Positions 15,931-26,562 are shown, counted from the stretch's first letter. The stretch is 33,356 nucleotides of DNA from an uncultured Streptococcus sp. (GCA_934201655.1 CAKPXD010000005.1:1-33356), one strand, 5' to 3'. The notes: generated from the letters alone by a model not told the origin. Program-made: numbers and translations.

Positions 15931-16857
15931 TTATTTCATTTCTTTTTTATAGCGTTCCAATTCTTCTTGGTTAGCCCAAACGTAATGACCTGGACGAATT
16001 TCAACCATAGAAGGTTTGTCTGTTTCATAGTCATGTTGGTCTGGATCATAGACTTTCAAAACTTTCTTACGTTCCAAGATTGGATCTGGAATCGGCACAG
16101 CTGATAAAAGTGCTTGTGTGTATGGATGAACTGGATTGTTAAACAATTCTTCAGTTTCAGCCACTTCAACAATAACACCCTTATAAATTACCGCGATACG
16201 ATCAGAGATAAAACGAACTACTGACAAATCGTGGGCGATAAAGAGATATGTCAAGCCCAATTCCTTCTGGAATTTCTTGAGCAAGTTCAAAACTTGGGCA
16301 CGAACTGAAACGTCCAAGGCTGAAATCGGCTCATCTGCGATTACAAAGTCAGGTTGCATAACCAAGGCGCGGGCAATCCCGATACGTTGACGTTGTCCAC
16401 CTGAAAACTCATGAGGATAACGTGTCAAATGTTCAGCCAAAAGTCCAACTTCACTAATAATCTTTTTAACTTTCTCTTGTCTTTCTTCCTCATCCTTAAA
16501 TAGATGGAAATTATAAAGACCTTCAGAAATGATATAGTCAACCGTTGCACGCTCATTCAAACTAGCAGCAGGGTCTTGGAAAATCATTTGAATACGACGG
16601 ATTACTTCAGCTTCTTGAGCTCGTGATTTTTTACCGTTGATCTTTTTACCTTCGAAGAGGATATCCCCTTTACTGGTATTATTCAAACCGATAATTGCAC
16701 GACCAATCGTTGTTTTACCACTACCTGACTCACCAACTAGAGAGAAAGTTTCACCTTTGTTGATAAAGAAGTTAGCATTTTTAACGGCTACAAACTTTTT
16801 GCTTCCTTCACCGAAGGAAATCTCTAAGTCTTTAATTTCTACTAATTTTTCAGACAT
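15931..16857 (-). CDS. amiF: Oligopeptide ABC transporter ATP-binding protein AmiF
   Basis: A 308-residue ATPase of the OppF type, one of the two nucleotide-binding subunits that power the Ami oligopeptide importer. Walker A GESGSGKT (42-49), Q-loop F-Q-D-P, signature S-G-G-Q (152-155) and Walker B with D-E-P (175-177) are intact. The C-terminal oligopeptide-transporter extension ([12 protein letters not shown]) is present. It is the last gene of amiA-C-D-E-F, 10 bases after amiE, with the operon terminator directly behind. Confidence 0.96.
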   Translation of the reverse strand: MSEKLVEIKDLEISFGEGSKKFVAVKNANFFINKGETFSLVGESGSGKTTIGRAIIGLNNTSKGDILFEGKKINGKKSRAQEAEVIRRIQMIFQDPAASLNERATVDYIISEGLYNFHLFKDEEERQEKVKKIISEVGLLAEHLTRYPHEFSGGQRQRIGIARALVMQPDFVIADEPISALDVSVRAQVLNLLKKFQKELGLTYLFIAHDLSVVRFISDRIAVIYKGVIVEVAETEELFNNPVHPYTQALLSAVPIPDPILERKKVLKVYDPDQHDYETDKPSMVEIRPGHYVWANQEELERYKKEMK

Positions 16858-16867
16858 TTCCTTCCTC

Positions 16868-17935
16868 CTAGTTTTCTAGATGAACAAGACCCATTCTCTC
16901 ACGAATCTTGTCATGTAAATTTGAAATTACTGCTGGTTTTTCAACTTTTGGAGCTTGTTCATCAAGCAACCAAGTTTTAGCCCAATGAGTATCTGACACA
17001 GCAAATTGAGGTGCTTTTTCTTCAAAATCGATCTTCATTGCGTAATCTGAACGAAGAGCAAATGCATCACCTTTTAATTCTGTATATAGTGACGGAGGAG
17101 TACCTGGAATTGAATATAGTTCTCCTTTATCATCAGCTAACTGTGGCAAACTTGATAGTAGGCTCCAAGTGTAGGGATGACGAGGATCATAAAATATTTC
17201 TTCAACAGTACCGTACTCAACAATCTCACCAGCATACATAACTGCAACTTTATCTGCAATACTTGCTACAACACCGAGGTCGTGTGTGATAAAGATAGTT
17301 GTAAAGTGATATTCATTTTGAAGCGACTTAAGCAAGTCAATAATCTGAGCTTGAATCGTCACATCAAGGGCAGTTGTTGGCTCATCACAGATAAGAACAT
17401 CTGGACGACACGCAAGTGCAATAGCGATAACGATACGTTGGCGCATCCCTCCAGAATATTGGAATGGATACTCCTCAAAACGCTTTTTAGCATCAGGGAT
17501 ACCAACCTTATTCATGTAGTCGATAGTCATTTCTTTTGCTTCTTTTGCTGTTTTACCCTGGTGTTTAATAATAACCTCAGTAATTTGGCTTCCGATTGTT
17601 TTGATTGGATCCAAACTAGTCATTGGATCTTGGAAAATCGTTGCAATCTTGGCACCACGAATTTGTTCCCAATCTTTGTGAGACGAAAGTGCTGTTAGGT
17701 CTTGTCCACGGTAATCGATGGTCCCCTGAGCGATACGCCCGTTTTCTTCTAACATTCCTGTAAAAGTTTTTGTCAAAACTGATTTACCCGAACCAGATTC
17801 TCCAACTAAGGCAAGAACTTCTCCTTCAATCAACTCAAGAGAAACTCCGCGAATAGCGGTCAAAACTTTGTCACGAACATCAAATTCCACGACAATATCT
17901 TGAGCAGATAAAATTACATTTTTATTATTTGTCAT
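16868..17935 (-). CDS. amiE: Oligopeptide ABC transporter ATP-binding protein AmiE
   Basis: A 355-residue ATPase of the OppD type that pairs with AmiF beneath the AmiC/AmiD channel. Walker A GESGSGKS (45-52), signature S-G-G-M (161-164), Walker B L-I-C-D-E-P (D-E-P 184-186) and the H-P-Y-T-W-S-L-L-S motif of the C-terminal extension are visible. It lies 8 bases after amiD and 10 before amiF. Length fits the pneumococcal protein. Confidence 0.96.
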   Translation of the reverse strand: MTNNKNVILSAQDIVVEFDVRDKVLTAIRGVSLELIEGEVLALVGESGSGKSVLTKTFTGMLEENGRIAQGTIDYRGQDLTALSSHKDWEQIRGAKIATIFQDPMTSLDPIKTIGSQITEVIIKHQGKTAKEAKEMTIDYMNKVGIPDAKKRFEEYPFQYSGGMRQRIVIAIALACRPDVLICDEPTTALDVTIQAQIIDLLKSLQNEYHFTTIFITHDLGVVASIADKVAVMYAGEIVEYGTVEEIFYDPRHPYTWSLLSSLPQLADDKGELYSIPGTPPSLYTELKGDAFALRSDYAMKIDFEEKAPQFAVSDTHWAKTWLLDEQAPKVEKPAVISNLHDKIRERMGLVHLEN

Positions 17936-17943
17936 TTCTACTC

Positions 17944-18870
17944 CTATCTGTGTGTACGTGGATCACTAGCATCGGCTAAGTTTTGTCCAACAATGAAAAG
18001 TGATAAGGAAACCAAAACCAAAGTTGTCAATGGAATCCAGAAGAGGTAGGCATTTGTAGTTACGTTCTGAGAATAATCTGAGATCAAACGTCCCAAACTT
18101 GGAACTGTAATCGGCAATCCGAGTCCAAAGAATGAAAGGAAAGCTTCGTATGAGATAAAGGCTGGAAGCATTTGCGTCAAAGTCGTTACGATAACAGATA
18201 CCAACTGAGGCATAATATTTTTTACTATAATTTTATATGTCGGTGTCCCCAGCGTCTGAGAAGCAAGGTTATATTCCAAATCACGATAACGCATGATTTG
18301 AATACGGATTGAATAAGCAATACCAATCCATGTAGTCACACTCATGGCAAAAATCAAGTTCCAGAAACCTGCTCCGATAGAGTAAGTCAAAACGATAACG
18401 ATCAATAGCGATGGAATATTGTTGATAACGTTGTAGACTTCCATCATGATACGGTCTACCGATTTTGAAATACCCCAGATTCCACCTACAATCACACCGA
18501 TAACAAGGTTGATAAAGGTCGCAATTACAGAAATTAAGATAGAGTTACGAGCTCCAAACCAGACACCATCAAAGAGAGATTTCCCGTTACTATCTGTACC
18601 GAACCAATATTCACCATTCGGTTTGATATAGCGAGCACTAAAATCATTTACCTTACTAACATCGTTAAAGTCAAAATCTGAGAACATTGGATAGATGAAA
18701 CTCATCAAAACGATGGCAATCAAGATACCGAGCATGATGACTGTTGATTTTTTCTTGAAAAACTGTCTAAAGACAGAACCCCAGTATGAATAGGCAGGAG
18801 TATCAATTGCTTCAGAGGCAAAATCATCACGTTTTACAAATTGAAATTTATCATTACTAATTGTAGACAT
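17944..18870 (-). CDS. amiD: Oligopeptide ABC transporter permease AmiD
   Basis: A 308-residue inner-membrane permease of the OppC type. The first 35 or so residues are cytoplasmic, then comes a membrane helix, an extracellular stretch containing [11 protein letters not shown], and the five-helix BPD_transp_1 core. The cytoplasmic coupling loop (L-A-S-Q-T-L-G-T-P...I-V-K-N-I-M-P) contacts the ATPases. Its start overlaps the amiC stop by one base (TAATG). Confidence 0.95.
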   Translation of the reverse strand: MSTISNDKFQFVKRDDFASEAIDTPAYSYWGSVFRQFFKKKSTVIMLGILIAIVLMSFIYPMFSDFDFNDVSKVNDFSARYIKPNGEYWFGTDSNGKSLFDGVWFGARNSILISVIATFINLVIGVIVGGIWGISKSVDRIMMEVYNVINNIPSLLIVIVLTYSIGAGFWNLIFAMSVTTWIGIAYSIRIQIMRYRDLEYNLASQTLGTPTYKIIVKNIMPQLVSVIVTTLTQMLPAFISYEAFLSFFGLGLPITVPSLGRLISDYSQNVTTNAYLFWIPLTTLVLVSLSLFIVGQNLADASDPRTHR

Positions 18871-20366
18871 TATTTGCCTCCTTTCTCTGTCAGTTTAATA
18901 CGTGGGTCAATCATAGTCATCCAAATATCCCCTACAAATAATGAGAAGATAGAAATACATGTAAAGATAAAGACAAGACCAACAACCATATTGTTGTTTG
19001 ATGCTTTTACAGAGTCAATCAGCATTTTACCCATACCAGGGAAAGCGAAGACTGTTTCTGTAAGAGTTGCTCCACCGATAACACCAATAATAGAACCTGG
19101 AATACCTGAAACGAGTGGTACCATAGCGTTCTTAAAGATGTGTTTGTTTGAAATTTCTTTCTCAGATAGACCTTTTGCACGCGCAAAACGAACGAAGTCT
19201 TGAGATTGTAAGTCAATCATGTAACGACGAATCCAAATTGCCATACCAGGTGCACCCAACAAGCCTAAAATCACTGCAGGTAAAACATATGAACGCCAGT
19301 CTCCAGCACCCAAGATAGGGAATGAATCTGGGAATCCAATTGAAGAACCAATCAAACGAATGATGTATACAAGGGCAATCGTTGGAAGAGCAAGTAAGAA
19401 GGTCAAAGCTCCTGTAGAGAAACTATCAATCCATGTATTCTTGTAACGAGCCATTGCAGAACCAAGTGGAATTGCAATCGCGTATGAAATAGCAAGACCA
19501 ATTAAACCTGTGATAGCAGAGCTTGTAATCATTGAAGGATATTGATAATTACTTTCAGTAGCTGTATAAGAATCATCCTTACCATAGTTTGCTACTTCAC
19601 GTGCATCTGCTTGACTTGGAGATTTGTAGGTTCTTGAGTAAATGTTAACTGATGATGTTTTCTTACCTGTTGGGAATTGAACTTCTGAAGTCTTAGTTTG
19701 TCCTTGACCTTGTGTGATAACTTGAAGAACAGGAGTATTGGCATAAGTTGGGTAAGAATCTCCTAAGTTCAAGTTAACAAAGTTTTGGTGAACAAATGGG
19801 AATTGACTGTTGAAGTACAAGAGGTATTTATGTTTAGTCCCTGAACCTACTAGAGACCATCCAATAGCCGGATCGTTTTCAAATCGCAAATAACGCTCTA
19901 AATTAGGATTTTCTGGGTCTTGAATCTTGTTTGTATGGTCAATATCAAGCAAGTTTGCATAGAATTTGAACACACGCTCGAAAATAGGGATTTCACGAGT
20001 AGCATAGAATTGTCCGCTCTCTGTGAATTCACCCAAAGTCCAACCGTTACCAAGTTGTTGGATATATTTTTCGTAGATAGCTTTATTTGTATCGTTTGCA
20101 TCAACGGTTACAGAAGGGTCAATGCTACTAGCTTTTTCCTGCAACTCTTTCGTATCGTAATATTCGATATAACCCATACGCTCAAAAACGGTATTTTCAT
20201 AGTTATCACGTTTATCAGCTGTTGTTGCAATTTTATTGTAGTTAGTATCTTGTTTGAAGATCAACTTCCGTGGAACTAACGTATAGATAATCGTGTAGAT
20301 CAAGGTCGTTACTAAAAAGATAGAAACTAATGACCGCAAGATACGCATAAAAACATATTTTTTCAT
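18870..20366 (-). CDS. amiC: Oligopeptide ABC transporter permease AmiC
   Basis: A 498-residue OppB-type permease, longer than typical OppB (about 310) because a large extracytoplasmic domain (about residues 35-275) is inserted between the first membrane helix and the permease core, as in other streptococcal AmiC proteins. The core carries the EAA-type coupling motif around [12 protein letters not shown]. It follows amiA after 65 bases containing a stem-loop and overlaps amiD by one base. Confidence 0.95.
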   Translation of the reverse strand: MKKYVFMRILRSLVSIFLVTTLIYTIIYTLVPRKLIFKQDTNYNKIATTADKRDNYENTVFERMGYIEYYDTKELQEKASSIDPSVTVDANDTNKAIYEKYIQQLGNGWTLGEFTESGQFYATREIPIFERVFKFYANLLDIDHTNKIQDPENPNLERYLRFENDPAIGWSLVGSGTKHKYLLYFNSQFPFVHQNFVNLNLGDSYPTYANTPVLQVITQGQGQTKTSEVQFPTGKKTSSVNIYSRTYKSPSQADAREVANYGKDDSYTATESNYQYPSMITSSAITGLIGLAISYAIAIPLGSAMARYKNTWIDSFSTGALTFLLALPTIALVYIIRLIGSSIGFPDSFPILGAGDWRSYVLPAVILGLLGAPGMAIWIRRYMIDLQSQDFVRFARAKGLSEKEISNKHIFKNAMVPLVSGIPGSIIGVIGGATLTETVFAFPGMGKMLIDSVKASNNNMVVGLVFIFTCISIFSLFVGDIWMTMIDPRIKLTEKGGK

Positions 20367-20389
20367 ATTATTTCCTTTAAAATCCCAAA

Positions 20390-20419
20390 AGAACCTTCTC
20401 CTTTTGGAGAGAAAGTTCT
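20390..20419 (-). terminator. Intra-operon stem-loop between amiA and amiC
   Basis: A hairpin with outer arms 20390-20394/20415-20419 and inner arm around 20397-20401/20406-20410, loop TTTT, followed by interrupted T runs on the minus strand. It looks like a leaky terminator or RNA-stabilising element that would raise amiA transcript over amiCDEF, as is common for binding-protein genes. Confidence 0.65.
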
Positions 20420-20431
20420 GATGAGCATTAT

Positions 20432-22414
20432 TTATTTCACGTGGCTCGCTAATTCTTTTTGAGCTTTTTCATTTGCTTCTGCTTTTTCTTTAAGCCATTT
20501 CTCACGAGCTTCTTGATATTCTTTAGTTGTTACAGTATTTGATTGTAACTTGAGGTACTTGAAGTAAATATCTGAACTTTTATCACCTGATTGAGTGTAA
20601 GATGCTGAGAATGGGACAACACGAGAGATAACAGGAGCTGCACCTGAAGCTGCCATTGATGGAAGGAATAGTGAACTATCTGTCAACCAAGCTTGAGCTG
20701 CTGCGTATTTTTCATAACGCTTGTTAATATCACTTGTTTCTTTTCCAGCTTCGTCAACTAATTTATCATATTCGTTCAAACCAACTTGAGCAACCGCTGG
20801 GTTTGATGGATTATCATAGCCCATGTAAGTCTTAGTTGTTTCGCTATTAGTTGTTTTCAAGATATCAAGGTATGTTGATGGATCTTCATAGTCTGGATTC
20901 CATCCAACCGCACCTGAAAGATCCCAATCTTCTGCTGCTGCATTTGCAGCATAGTAAGTAATATTCAACAACTCATCTTTAGTTACTTGTTGGATATCAA
21001 TCACTACATTTTCTTCACCAAGAACTTTTTCTACAGATTGTTTGAATGACTGGATACGAGCGATATAGCCTTTAGAAGTTTGGTCAACGGCAATATCCAA
21101 ATGAATAGGGAATTTAACACCGTCTGCTTCCAAAGCTGTTTTGGCTTTCGCAAGTTCTGCTTTAGCTTTATCAGCATTGAAAAGTCCATCTTGACCATCA
21201 GTAAAGTTTACATCTTTCCACTCATCTCCGTAAGAAACAACTTTTTCAGCAACTAAATCACCAAAAGTTTTTTCTCCTGCAGAAACGAAGTCAGGTTTTA
21301 CAAAAAGGTTACGAACAGCAAGTGCTGCTCCATCTTCACCATTAATCTGTGCAGAGTATGATTTACGGTCAAATGCAAAGTTCAAAGCTTGACGGAAATC
21401 TTTATTAAGAATAGCTTTCTTAGTAGAAGTCTTTTCTTCATCAGTAGTTTTTGAAGTGTATTTGTATGATTGACGGTCAATATTGATACCCAAACCAGCA
21501 ATACCAGGTCCAGCTGGTGTGTAGTAAATATTATCTTTATATGTTTCTGCTACTTTCGAGTAGTTTGAACTAGTCGGGTATAGACGAGCTGAGCTGTATG
21601 CTCCACTTGTAAAGTTACGTTCAAGTGACTCTTGGTCAGATCCGTCAAAGTAAGCAAGAGTTACAGTATCCAAATGAACATTATCTTTATCCCAATAGTT
21701 TTCATTCTTAACAAACTCAATAGAAGACTTAGCAGTCAATCCCTTAAGCAAGAATGGACCATTATAAAGCAATGATGTTGGGTCAGTTGCCTTACCAAAG
21801 TCTTCACCTTTTGATTTTTCAAATTCTTCGTTCAAAGGCCAGAAGATTGAGTAAGACATTTTAGTGTTCCAATATGGCTCAGGCTTGTTCAAAGTATACT
21901 CAAGAGTGTAGTCATCGACTGCTTTGATACCAACTGAGGCAAAATCTTTATTGTTTCCGGCCACATAATCTGCCAATCCTTTTACAGAATCTTGAGCAAG
22001 ATACAATGCTTCTGATTTCTTATCAGCTGCGTGTTTCAAACCATTTACGAAGTCTTTAGCAGTTACTTCTGCGTACTCTTCACCATCAGATGTATACCAT
22101 TTTACTCCCTTACGAATCTTGTAAGTATAAGTTAAACCATCTTGTGATACAGACCAGTCTTCTGCAACTGCTGGTGCAAGGTTCCCATATTTATCATTTG
22201 TAAATAGGCCATCAATTCCATTTGAAGTAGCAACTTTTGTACTTTGTTTACCAGAGATTAGATAGTCCAAAGTTTCTGGATCAGAATTATATACATAACC
22301 ATAAGCTTTTGGAGCCTCTGCATCATTAGATGACTTTGATGAACCGCAAGCTGCGAGAACACCTGTTGCAAGTAGCGCTACACCTGCTACTGCAAAAATC
22401 CGACTTTTTTTCAT
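20432..22414 (-). CDS. amiA: Oligopeptide-binding lipoprotein AmiA
   Basis: A 660-residue substrate-binding lipoprotein (SBP_bac_5 family) that captures oligopeptides outside the cell and delivers them to AmiCDEF. The lipobox G-V-L-A-A-C places the lipidated cysteine at residue 23, followed by a serine-rich linker. Family motifs include Y-V-Y-N-S-D-P-E-T-L-D-Y near the mature N-terminus and G-L-T-Y-T-Y-K-I-R-K-G-V-K-W. AmiA-type proteins feed peptide nutrition and peptide signalling, including effects on competence. First gene of the operon, with its own promoter. Confidence 0.96.
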   Translation of the reverse strand: MKKSRIFAVAGVALLATGVLAACGSSKSSNDAEAPKAYGYVYNSDPETLDYLISGKQSTKVATSNGIDGLFTNDKYGNLAPAVAEDWSVSQDGLTYTYKIRKGVKWYTSDGEEYAEVTAKDFVNGLKHAADKKSEALYLAQDSVKGLADYVAGNNKDFASVGIKAVDDYTLEYTLNKPEPYWNTKMSYSIFWPLNEEFEKSKGEDFGKATDPTSLLYNGPFLLKGLTAKSSIEFVKNENYWDKDNVHLDTVTLAYFDGSDQESLERNFTSGAYSSARLYPTSSNYSKVAETYKDNIYYTPAGPGIAGLGINIDRQSYKYTSKTTDEEKTSTKKAILNKDFRQALNFAFDRKSYSAQINGEDGAALAVRNLFVKPDFVSAGEKTFGDLVAEKVVSYGDEWKDVNFTDGQDGLFNADKAKAELAKAKTALEADGVKFPIHLDIAVDQTSKGYIARIQSFKQSVEKVLGEENVVIDIQQVTKDELLNITYYAANAAAEDWDLSGAVGWNPDYEDPSTYLDILKTTNSETTKTYMGYDNPSNPAVAQVGLNEYDKLVDEAGKETSDINKRYEKYAAAQAWLTDSSLFLPSMAASGAAPVISRVVPFSASYTQSGDKSSDIYFKYLKLQSNTVTTKEYQEAREKWLKEKAEANEKAQKELASHVK

Positions 22415-22454
22415 ATTACTTAACTCCTCTTTTGAAATTAATAAGATAATGCTT

Positions 22455-22483
22455 ATTATACCACAACCACTTTAAAAAGTAAA
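22455..22483 (-). promoter_or_regulatory. Promoter of the ami operon
   Basis: Minus strand: -35 TTTACT (22478-22483), 17-base spacer, extended -10 TGG-TATAAT (core 22455-22460). The leader is about 34 bases, with a GAGGAG ribosome site before amiA. I see no obvious CodY or CcpA site in the leader. Confidence 0.75.
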
Positions 22484-22551
22484 CGAATTTTCAGAATATT
22501 TTGTCGCATTTTTTTGAAACATTGAATTCTCACTTTTCAGAAAAGAAAGTA

Positions 22552-22580
22552 TTGACGTAAGGAAGTTTTCAAGGTATAAT
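22552..22580 (+). promoter_or_regulatory. Promoter of tRNA-Cys
   Basis: -35 TTGACG (22552-22557), 17-base spacer, consensus -10 TATAAT (22575-22580). The start of transcription would fall a few bases before the mature 5' end at 22593. It is the best -35/-10 pair in the window, as expected for a stable RNA. Confidence 0.88.
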
Positions 22581-22592
22581 ATTAAAAGTTAA

Positions 22593-22663
22593 GGCGGTAT
22601 AGCCAAGTGGTAAGGCACGGCTCTGCAAAAGCTTGATCGTCGGTTCAAATCCGTCTACCGCCT
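22593..22663 (+). tRNA. tRNA-Cys (GCA anticodon)
   Basis: A 71-base cloverleaf. Acceptor arms are GGCGGTA and TACCGCC, the D arm starts GCC and ends GGC, the anticodon loop CTGCAAA gives anticodon GCA, and the T loop is TTCAAAT. The discriminator base is T, and CCA is not encoded. The anticodon stem has a C-T mismatch at the base and a G-T wobble, and the T stem has one T-T opposition. It is a single-gene unit between its own promoter and terminator. Confidence 0.95.
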
Positions 22664-22674
22664 CTATATAAACG

Positions 22675-22703
22675 AAGACTCCTAACGGAGTCTTTTCTTT
22701 TTT
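22675..22703 (+). terminator. Terminator of tRNA-Cys
   Basis: An 8-base-pair stem (22675-22682 with 22687-22694), loop TAAC, followed by a T-rich tract to 22703. Confidence 0.88.
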
Positions 22704-22710
22704 ACACTAA

Positions 22711-22744
22711 AAAAGCTTTATCAGTTTTCTCTGATAAAGCTTTT
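22711..22744 (-). terminator. Terminator of the CBS/CorC gene
   Basis: A 14-base-pair perfect stem (22711-22724 with 22731-22744), loop TTTTCT. It lies just after the leftward stop at 22748 and is followed by a T run on the minus strand. Confidence 0.88.
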
Positions 22745-22747
22745 GTT

Positions 22748-24079
22748 TTATTCAGTTTCTTCTTCTGATTCAAGTTCTTGAATTTGAACCTTAAGCTTGG
22801 TGACACGACCATTTTTTACTTTGTCATTTGTCAAGGTGATATGCTTGTTGCCACTATCTAACTCATAACTGAGTTTTTCTGATGTCGGAATAGTTCCCAC
22901 GCCTGTCAAATAATAACCAGCAATGGTATCTACATCGTCACTCTCAAGTTCGACATCAAAATAATCATTGAAATCGTTCAAATTCATTGTCCCTTGGACA
23001 ATATGAGTATCCTCACCGATAGTATGAACATAGACTTCAGCACGGTCAGTCTCATCATCAATCTCACCAACAATCTCTTCAAGGAGATCCTCAAGTGTTA
23101 CCAAACCAGCCATTCCTCCGTATTCATCAAGAAGAATAGCCATCTGTCTTTGTGAATTTCTCAGTTCTTTTAACAAATCGTCCACAAAAATGGTCTCAGG
23201 CACAAAGAGTGGATCTTGTAAGATTCGCTTCCAGACGATATTATCGAATCCACTAACAAAGGCTTCTTTAAGGAGACTCTTGGTATGAATCAAACCAATG
23301 ACATTGTCCTTATCGCCGTCATAAACAGGAATTCGAGAAAAGTTTTGTTTTAAGATACTTTCGATAATGGTCTGAGTGTCATCTTGGATATCTACCATAA
23401 AGGCATCTGTTCGAGGAACCATGACTTCACGCGCCATAAGCTCATCCAGTGAGAAAATCCCCTGCAACATCTCGATTTCATCAGCATCCAAAGTTTCTTC
23501 GCTTTTAGTCAGCATATACTCAATCTCGTCACGAGTCATCTTTTCATCCGCATCGTCAAATGTCATCGGCGTCAAACGACTCAAAAGATTGGTTGATGCT
23601 GACAACATCCAAACAAAGGGACTCACAATCTTACCGAGAGCAATAATAAATGGCACTGTTCGGATTGCCAAGGCATCTTTTAGATTTAGAGCAATGCGTT
23701 TAGGATAAAGTTCACCAAAAACGATTGAAATATAGGTCAAAAAAGCAAGTGATAAGAAAGAAGCTACTGCATACGCAGTCTCGCTATTCCCCATCCAAGA
23801 GGCAATCAATTCGCCAAGAGAATCTGCTAACCTAGCCCCTGATAAGATCGTAATTAAAGTAATACCAACTTGAATGGTTGATAAAAAGTGATTGGGGTTT
23901 TCAAGTACCTTTAGCAAACGGATATAACGTTTATCCCCCTCTTCAGCCTTTTGTTCGACACGTGAGCGACTAAGAGAAACCATAGCCATCTCTGTAGCAG
24001 AGAAAAAAGCATTTAAAAAGGTCAAAACAACTAATAATACAAATTGCAGTAACAAATCCTGACTGCTCGGGTCTTCCAT
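22748..24079 (-). CDS. CNNM/CorC-type membrane protein with CBS pair (hemolysin-family)
   Basis: A 443-residue protein with an N-terminal DUF21/CNNM membrane domain (about 1-200, several helices and the polar S-A-T-E-M-A motif). It is followed by two CBS motifs (about 215-335, with R-E-V-M-V-P-R-T-D and [15 protein letters not shown]) and a C-terminal CorC_HlyC domain (about 350-430). Such proteins are often annotated as hemolysin, but relatives are linked to magnesium or other divalent cation efflux. No toxin function is supported. An extended -10 element (TGGTATAAT, core 24111-24116, minus strand) lies upstream. Confidence 0.9.
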   Translation of the reverse strand: MEDPSSQDLLLQFVLLVVLTFLNAFFSATEMAMVSLSRSRVEQKAEEGDKRYIRLLKVLENPNHFLSTIQVGITLITILSGARLADSLGELIASWMGNSETAYAVASFLSLAFLTYISIVFGELYPKRIALNLKDALAIRTVPFIIALGKIVSPFVWMLSASTNLLSRLTPMTFDDADEKMTRDEIEYMLTKSEETLDADEIEMLQGIFSLDELMAREVMVPRTDAFMVDIQDDTQTIIESILKQNFSRIPVYDGDKDNVIGLIHTKSLLKEAFVSGFDNIVWKRILQDPLFVPETIFVDDLLKELRNSQRQMAILLDEYGGMAGLVTLEDLLEEIVGEIDDETDRAEVYVHTIGEDTHIVQGTMNLNDFNDYFDVELESDDVDTIAGYYLTGVGTIPTSEKLSYELDSGNKHITLTNDKVKNGRVTKLKVQIQELESEEETE

Positions 24080-24110
24080 TTTCCTTCTCCTAAAAAGTAT
24101 AATTGTGACT

Positions 24111-24116
24111 ATTATA
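24111..24116 (-). promoter_or_regulatory. Extended -10 promoter element of the CBS/CorC gene
   Basis: Minus-strand TGG-TATAAT about 31 bases before the ATG at 24079, followed by an AGGAGAAGG ribosome region. No strong -35. Confidence 0.55.
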
Positions 24117-24163
24117 CCATATTTTTCAACTTCTACACATTAAATTGTGATTTCTATAGTAAA

Positions 24164-24186
24164 TCCCCTATCAAAACGATAAGGGA
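24164..24186 (-). terminator. Possible terminator after endA
   Basis: A hairpin with arms 24164-24172 and 24178-24186 and one mismatch, 11 bases after the endA stop. The following minus-strand sequence has only a short T run, so efficiency is doubtful. Confidence 0.45.
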
Positions 24187-24197
24187 CCAACTATCTA

Positions 24198-25025
24198 TTA
24201 GTTCTTTGTAACAGTTACTTTTCCTGTTCGGTAATCTAACTGAATTCCCTTTTGAACGTTAGGAACTACGACGTTAAACTCCAATTCACCATCAGATGAT
24301 TTGGCTTCAATCTGAGATGCAGAAGGAACCAAATCTTCTTCTGTAGCGTAGAGCAATGTGACACGGTAACGCACGCGCTTATTTTGATCCAAAGCCTTTC
24401 GAACTAAACTTTCATAGTAGTTTTGTCCAGTCGAATCTTCTGCGCGTGCTTGGTTGGCCCAGGCTGTTTGTACAGCGATATTTTTGGGATTGCTAGTAGA
24501 TGCATCAAAACCATCTAAACCACCAATCAAGGCATAGCCTAATAAATGTCCTCTATCTACAGCGTGATTATAAGTCCCTTTTAGGTTTTTGACTTGATGC
24601 CATCCTGCTGGGGTCCAAGAAGTTGAACCATTCCCGGTTTCTTCACGGTCTTTATACTGTCTTGTTGCTTTTGACATGAGGGCGTTAGCCACAGTTGGAA
24701 CCGTCTCTCCACCTACAGTTTTTGTCTTATTATCAGCATAGGGTTTACTTGAAACCTTTGCATCTAAGTTCGTTTTGTTCCCATTTACGATAAAGGCACC
24801 TGCTCCATTCCACTCAAGAGTACCCTTTATTTGTTTTTTTACCGAATCAGTCAGTACACTCTCGGCCAATTTTTGACTTGGAGTATCAAGCGACTGGGAT
24901 TTCTGGTTGACTTGTGTTTGCGGTGTAGCATTGGAAGCCTGCATTTCTTTTATGTAGTAACTTCCTGCCGACAAAAGTAGGAAAAGCAGAAGACCTATGA
25001 GTGCCTGCCTTGTTTTTTTATTCAT
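24198..25025 (-). CDS. endA: DNA-entry membrane nuclease EndA
   Basis: A 275-residue DNA/RNA non-specific nuclease anchored by an N-terminal membrane helix (about 8-26). In pneumococcus it degrades one strand during competence uptake and also cuts neutrophil extracellular traps. The beta-beta-alpha metal motif D-R-G-H is present with H160 as general base, and N182 and N191 downstream fit the magnesium-binding helix. Nothing is missing, so it should be active. It lies 45 bases after epuA, behind a terminator-like hairpin and with no obvious promoter of its own. Confidence 0.95.
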   Translation of the reverse strand: MNKKTRQALIGLLLFLLLSAGSYYIKEMQASNATPQTQVNQKSQSLDTPSQKLAESVLTDSVKKQIKGTLEWNGAGAFIVNGNKTNLDAKVSSKPYADNKTKTVGGETVPTVANALMSKATRQYKDREETGNGSTSWTPAGWHQVKNLKGTYNHAVDRGHLLGYALIGGLDGFDASTSNPKNIAVQTAWANQARAEDSTGQNYYESLVRKALDQNKRVRYRVTLLYATEEDLVPSASQIEAKSSDGELEFNVVVPNVQKGIQLDYRTGKVTVTKN

Positions 25026-25054
25026 TTTTTCTCCTTAGTTTTGTTCTTAGAAAA

Positions 25055-25072
25055 AGGCTGGTCTCCCAGCCT
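25055..25072 (-). terminator. Terminator-like hairpin between epuA and endA
   Basis: A 7-base-pair GC-rich stem (25055-25061 with 25066-25072) and TCTC loop, followed by TTTTT on the minus strand. It overlaps the epuA stop codon. It should reduce read-through from murA-epuA into endA. Confidence 0.75.
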
Positions 25073-25259
25073 ATTTCCCTGTAAATTTCGCAATTAACTC
25101 ATGCCACTTTTCTGGAGCTAAAATCGCCCATGGATCTTGGCCCTTGCCTAAGATACCGTAGCCAATCATCAAGCCAATTCCAAGTGCTAAGACACCTAAA
25201 AGTAAAACAATGATGACTAAAAGAAATCGACGCAGCACATAAGCTACTTCTTTATTCAT
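25071..25259 (-). CDS. epuA: EpuA small membrane protein (RNA polymerase beta-subunit-like family name)
   Basis: A 62-residue protein with one membrane helix (about 9-33, [13 protein letters not shown]) and a short extracellular tail with W-A-I-L-A-P-E-K-W. The start at 25259 overlaps the murA stop region and has GGAAG nine bases upstream. In-frame ATGs at 25265 and 25277 are alternatives. It is named for its place upstream of endA in pneumococcus. The family is often labelled RNA polymerase subunit beta, but no such role can be seen here. Confidence 0.85.
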   Translation of the reverse strand: MNKEVAYVLRRFLLVIIVLLLGVLALGIGLMIGYGILGKGQDPWAILAPEKWHELIAKFTGK

Positions 25260-26538
25260 CTTCATCAGCTTCCACACTTACCCGTTCAATATTAGCCCCT
25301 AACTGAGCTAACTTTTCATGAAAACGATAATAACCTCTATCCAAATGGACAAGTTTTCCAACAACAGTCTCACCCTCGGCCACTAAGCCTGTCAATATCA
25401 AGGCTGCACTGGCACGAAGGTCCGTAGACAGCACTTCTGCCCCTTGGAGAGGTTGCCCTCCAACGATACGAGCAGTGTCACGGATAATCTCAGAATGCAA
25501 GCCCATGCGACGCATTTCCTCTAGATGTTGGAAACGATTCTCAAAGACTGTCTCAACCATAGTTGATTCTCCTTGAGCAACCGTCATAAGAGCAGTAAAC
25601 TGTGCCTGCATGTCCGTAGGAAACCCAGGATGTGGTAAGGTCTTGACATGAACTGCTTTTAGTTTGTCTCGTTGAGAACGGATGCGGATACCTTCATCTT
25701 CGTCGATGACTTCAACACCCATTTCCTGTAATTTCGCCAACAAAGGACGGTTGTGTTCCCAGATAGCATCTTGAATTAGAACATCTCCGCCTGTCATTGC
25801 AGCAGCAACCATGAAAGTCCCTGCTTCAATACGGTCTTGTACAACATTATGTGTTGCACCATGTAATGTTTCAACACCAGTGATGGTGATGCTTTCTGTT
25901 CCTGCGCCTTTGACTTTAGCTCCCATTTTATTTAAAAGAACAGCTAAGTCTACAATTTCAGGTTCACGTGCTGCATTCTCAATAACAGTCACTCCATCAG
26001 CAAGCGTCGCAGCCATCATTAAGTTTTGGGTCGCTCCAACACTAGGAAAGTCCATATAGATGTGAGCTCCATGCAAACGGTCCGCCTTAGCTTCGATATA
26101 ACCTGCCGTTTGAGTAATCCGAGCTCCCATCGCCTCCAAACCTTTAAGGTGAAGGTCAATCGGACGACTACCAATTGTACAGCCTCCTGGCATCGAAACT
26201 TTAGCGTGACCGACTCTAGCTAGAATTGGACCCAAGACTACAATTGAAGCACGCATCTTGCTGACATACTTATAAGGCGCTTCTTCTGTGATATTACCTG
26301 TTGCATCTACTTCAACAATATGTGCTTCTTGATCAAAATTAACTTTAGCATTTAAACCACGAACGACCTGGTTCATGGTAAAGACATCTGATAAGATAGG
26401 AACATTTTTTAAAACTGTTTTTCCTTCGCTTGCTAAAATTGTCGCCGCAAGCAGTGGCAAAACTGCATTTTTCGCGCCCTCAATTGTAACACTTCCGACA
26501 AGGCGATTATCGCCACCTCGAACTACAATTTTTTCCAT
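25252..26538 (-). CDS. murA: UDP-N-acetylglucosamine 1-carboxyvinyltransferase
   Basis: A 428-residue enzyme that adds enolpyruvate from PEP to UDP-GlcNAc, the first committed step of peptidoglycan synthesis and the fosfomycin target. K23 in G-A-K-N-A and the catalytic C120 in [11 protein letters not shown] are present; the cysteine implies fosfomycin sensitivity at this enzyme. Streptococci carry two paralogues. The endA/epuA neighbourhood identifies this copy as the one beside endA. It starts 24 bases after the DUF1146 gene. Confidence 0.95.
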   Translation of the reverse strand: MEKIVVRGGDNRLVGSVTIEGAKNAVLPLLAATILASEGKTVLKNVPILSDVFTMNQVVRGLNAKVNFDQEAHIVEVDATGNITEEAPYKYVSKMRASIVVLGPILARVGHAKVSMPGGCTIGSRPIDLHLKGLEAMGARITQTAGYIEAKADRLHGAHIYMDFPSVGATQNLMMAATLADGVTVIENAAREPEIVDLAVLLNKMGAKVKGAGTESITITGVETLHGATHNVVQDRIEAGTFMVAAAMTGGDVLIQDAIWEHNRPLLAKLQEMGVEVIDEDEGIRIRSQRDKLKAVHVKTLPHPGFPTDMQAQFTALMTVAQGESTMVETVFENRFQHLEEMRRMGLHSEIIRDTARIVGGQPLQGAEVLSTDLRASAALILTGLVAEGETVVGKLVHLDRGYYRFHEKLAQLGANIERVSVEADEDE

Positions 26539-26562
26539 AAATATTTTCCTTTACTTTCGAGT

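Noticed and set aside
22593..22663. tRNA-Cys as a mobile-element attachment site
   Set aside because: No integrase and no repeated tRNA 3' end were found nearby. Flanking genes are housekeeping.
22748..24079. Hemolysin annotation for the CBS/CorC protein
   Set aside because: The DUF21-CBS-CorC_HlyC layout points to cation transport. The hemolysin name is historical and nothing toxin-like is visible.
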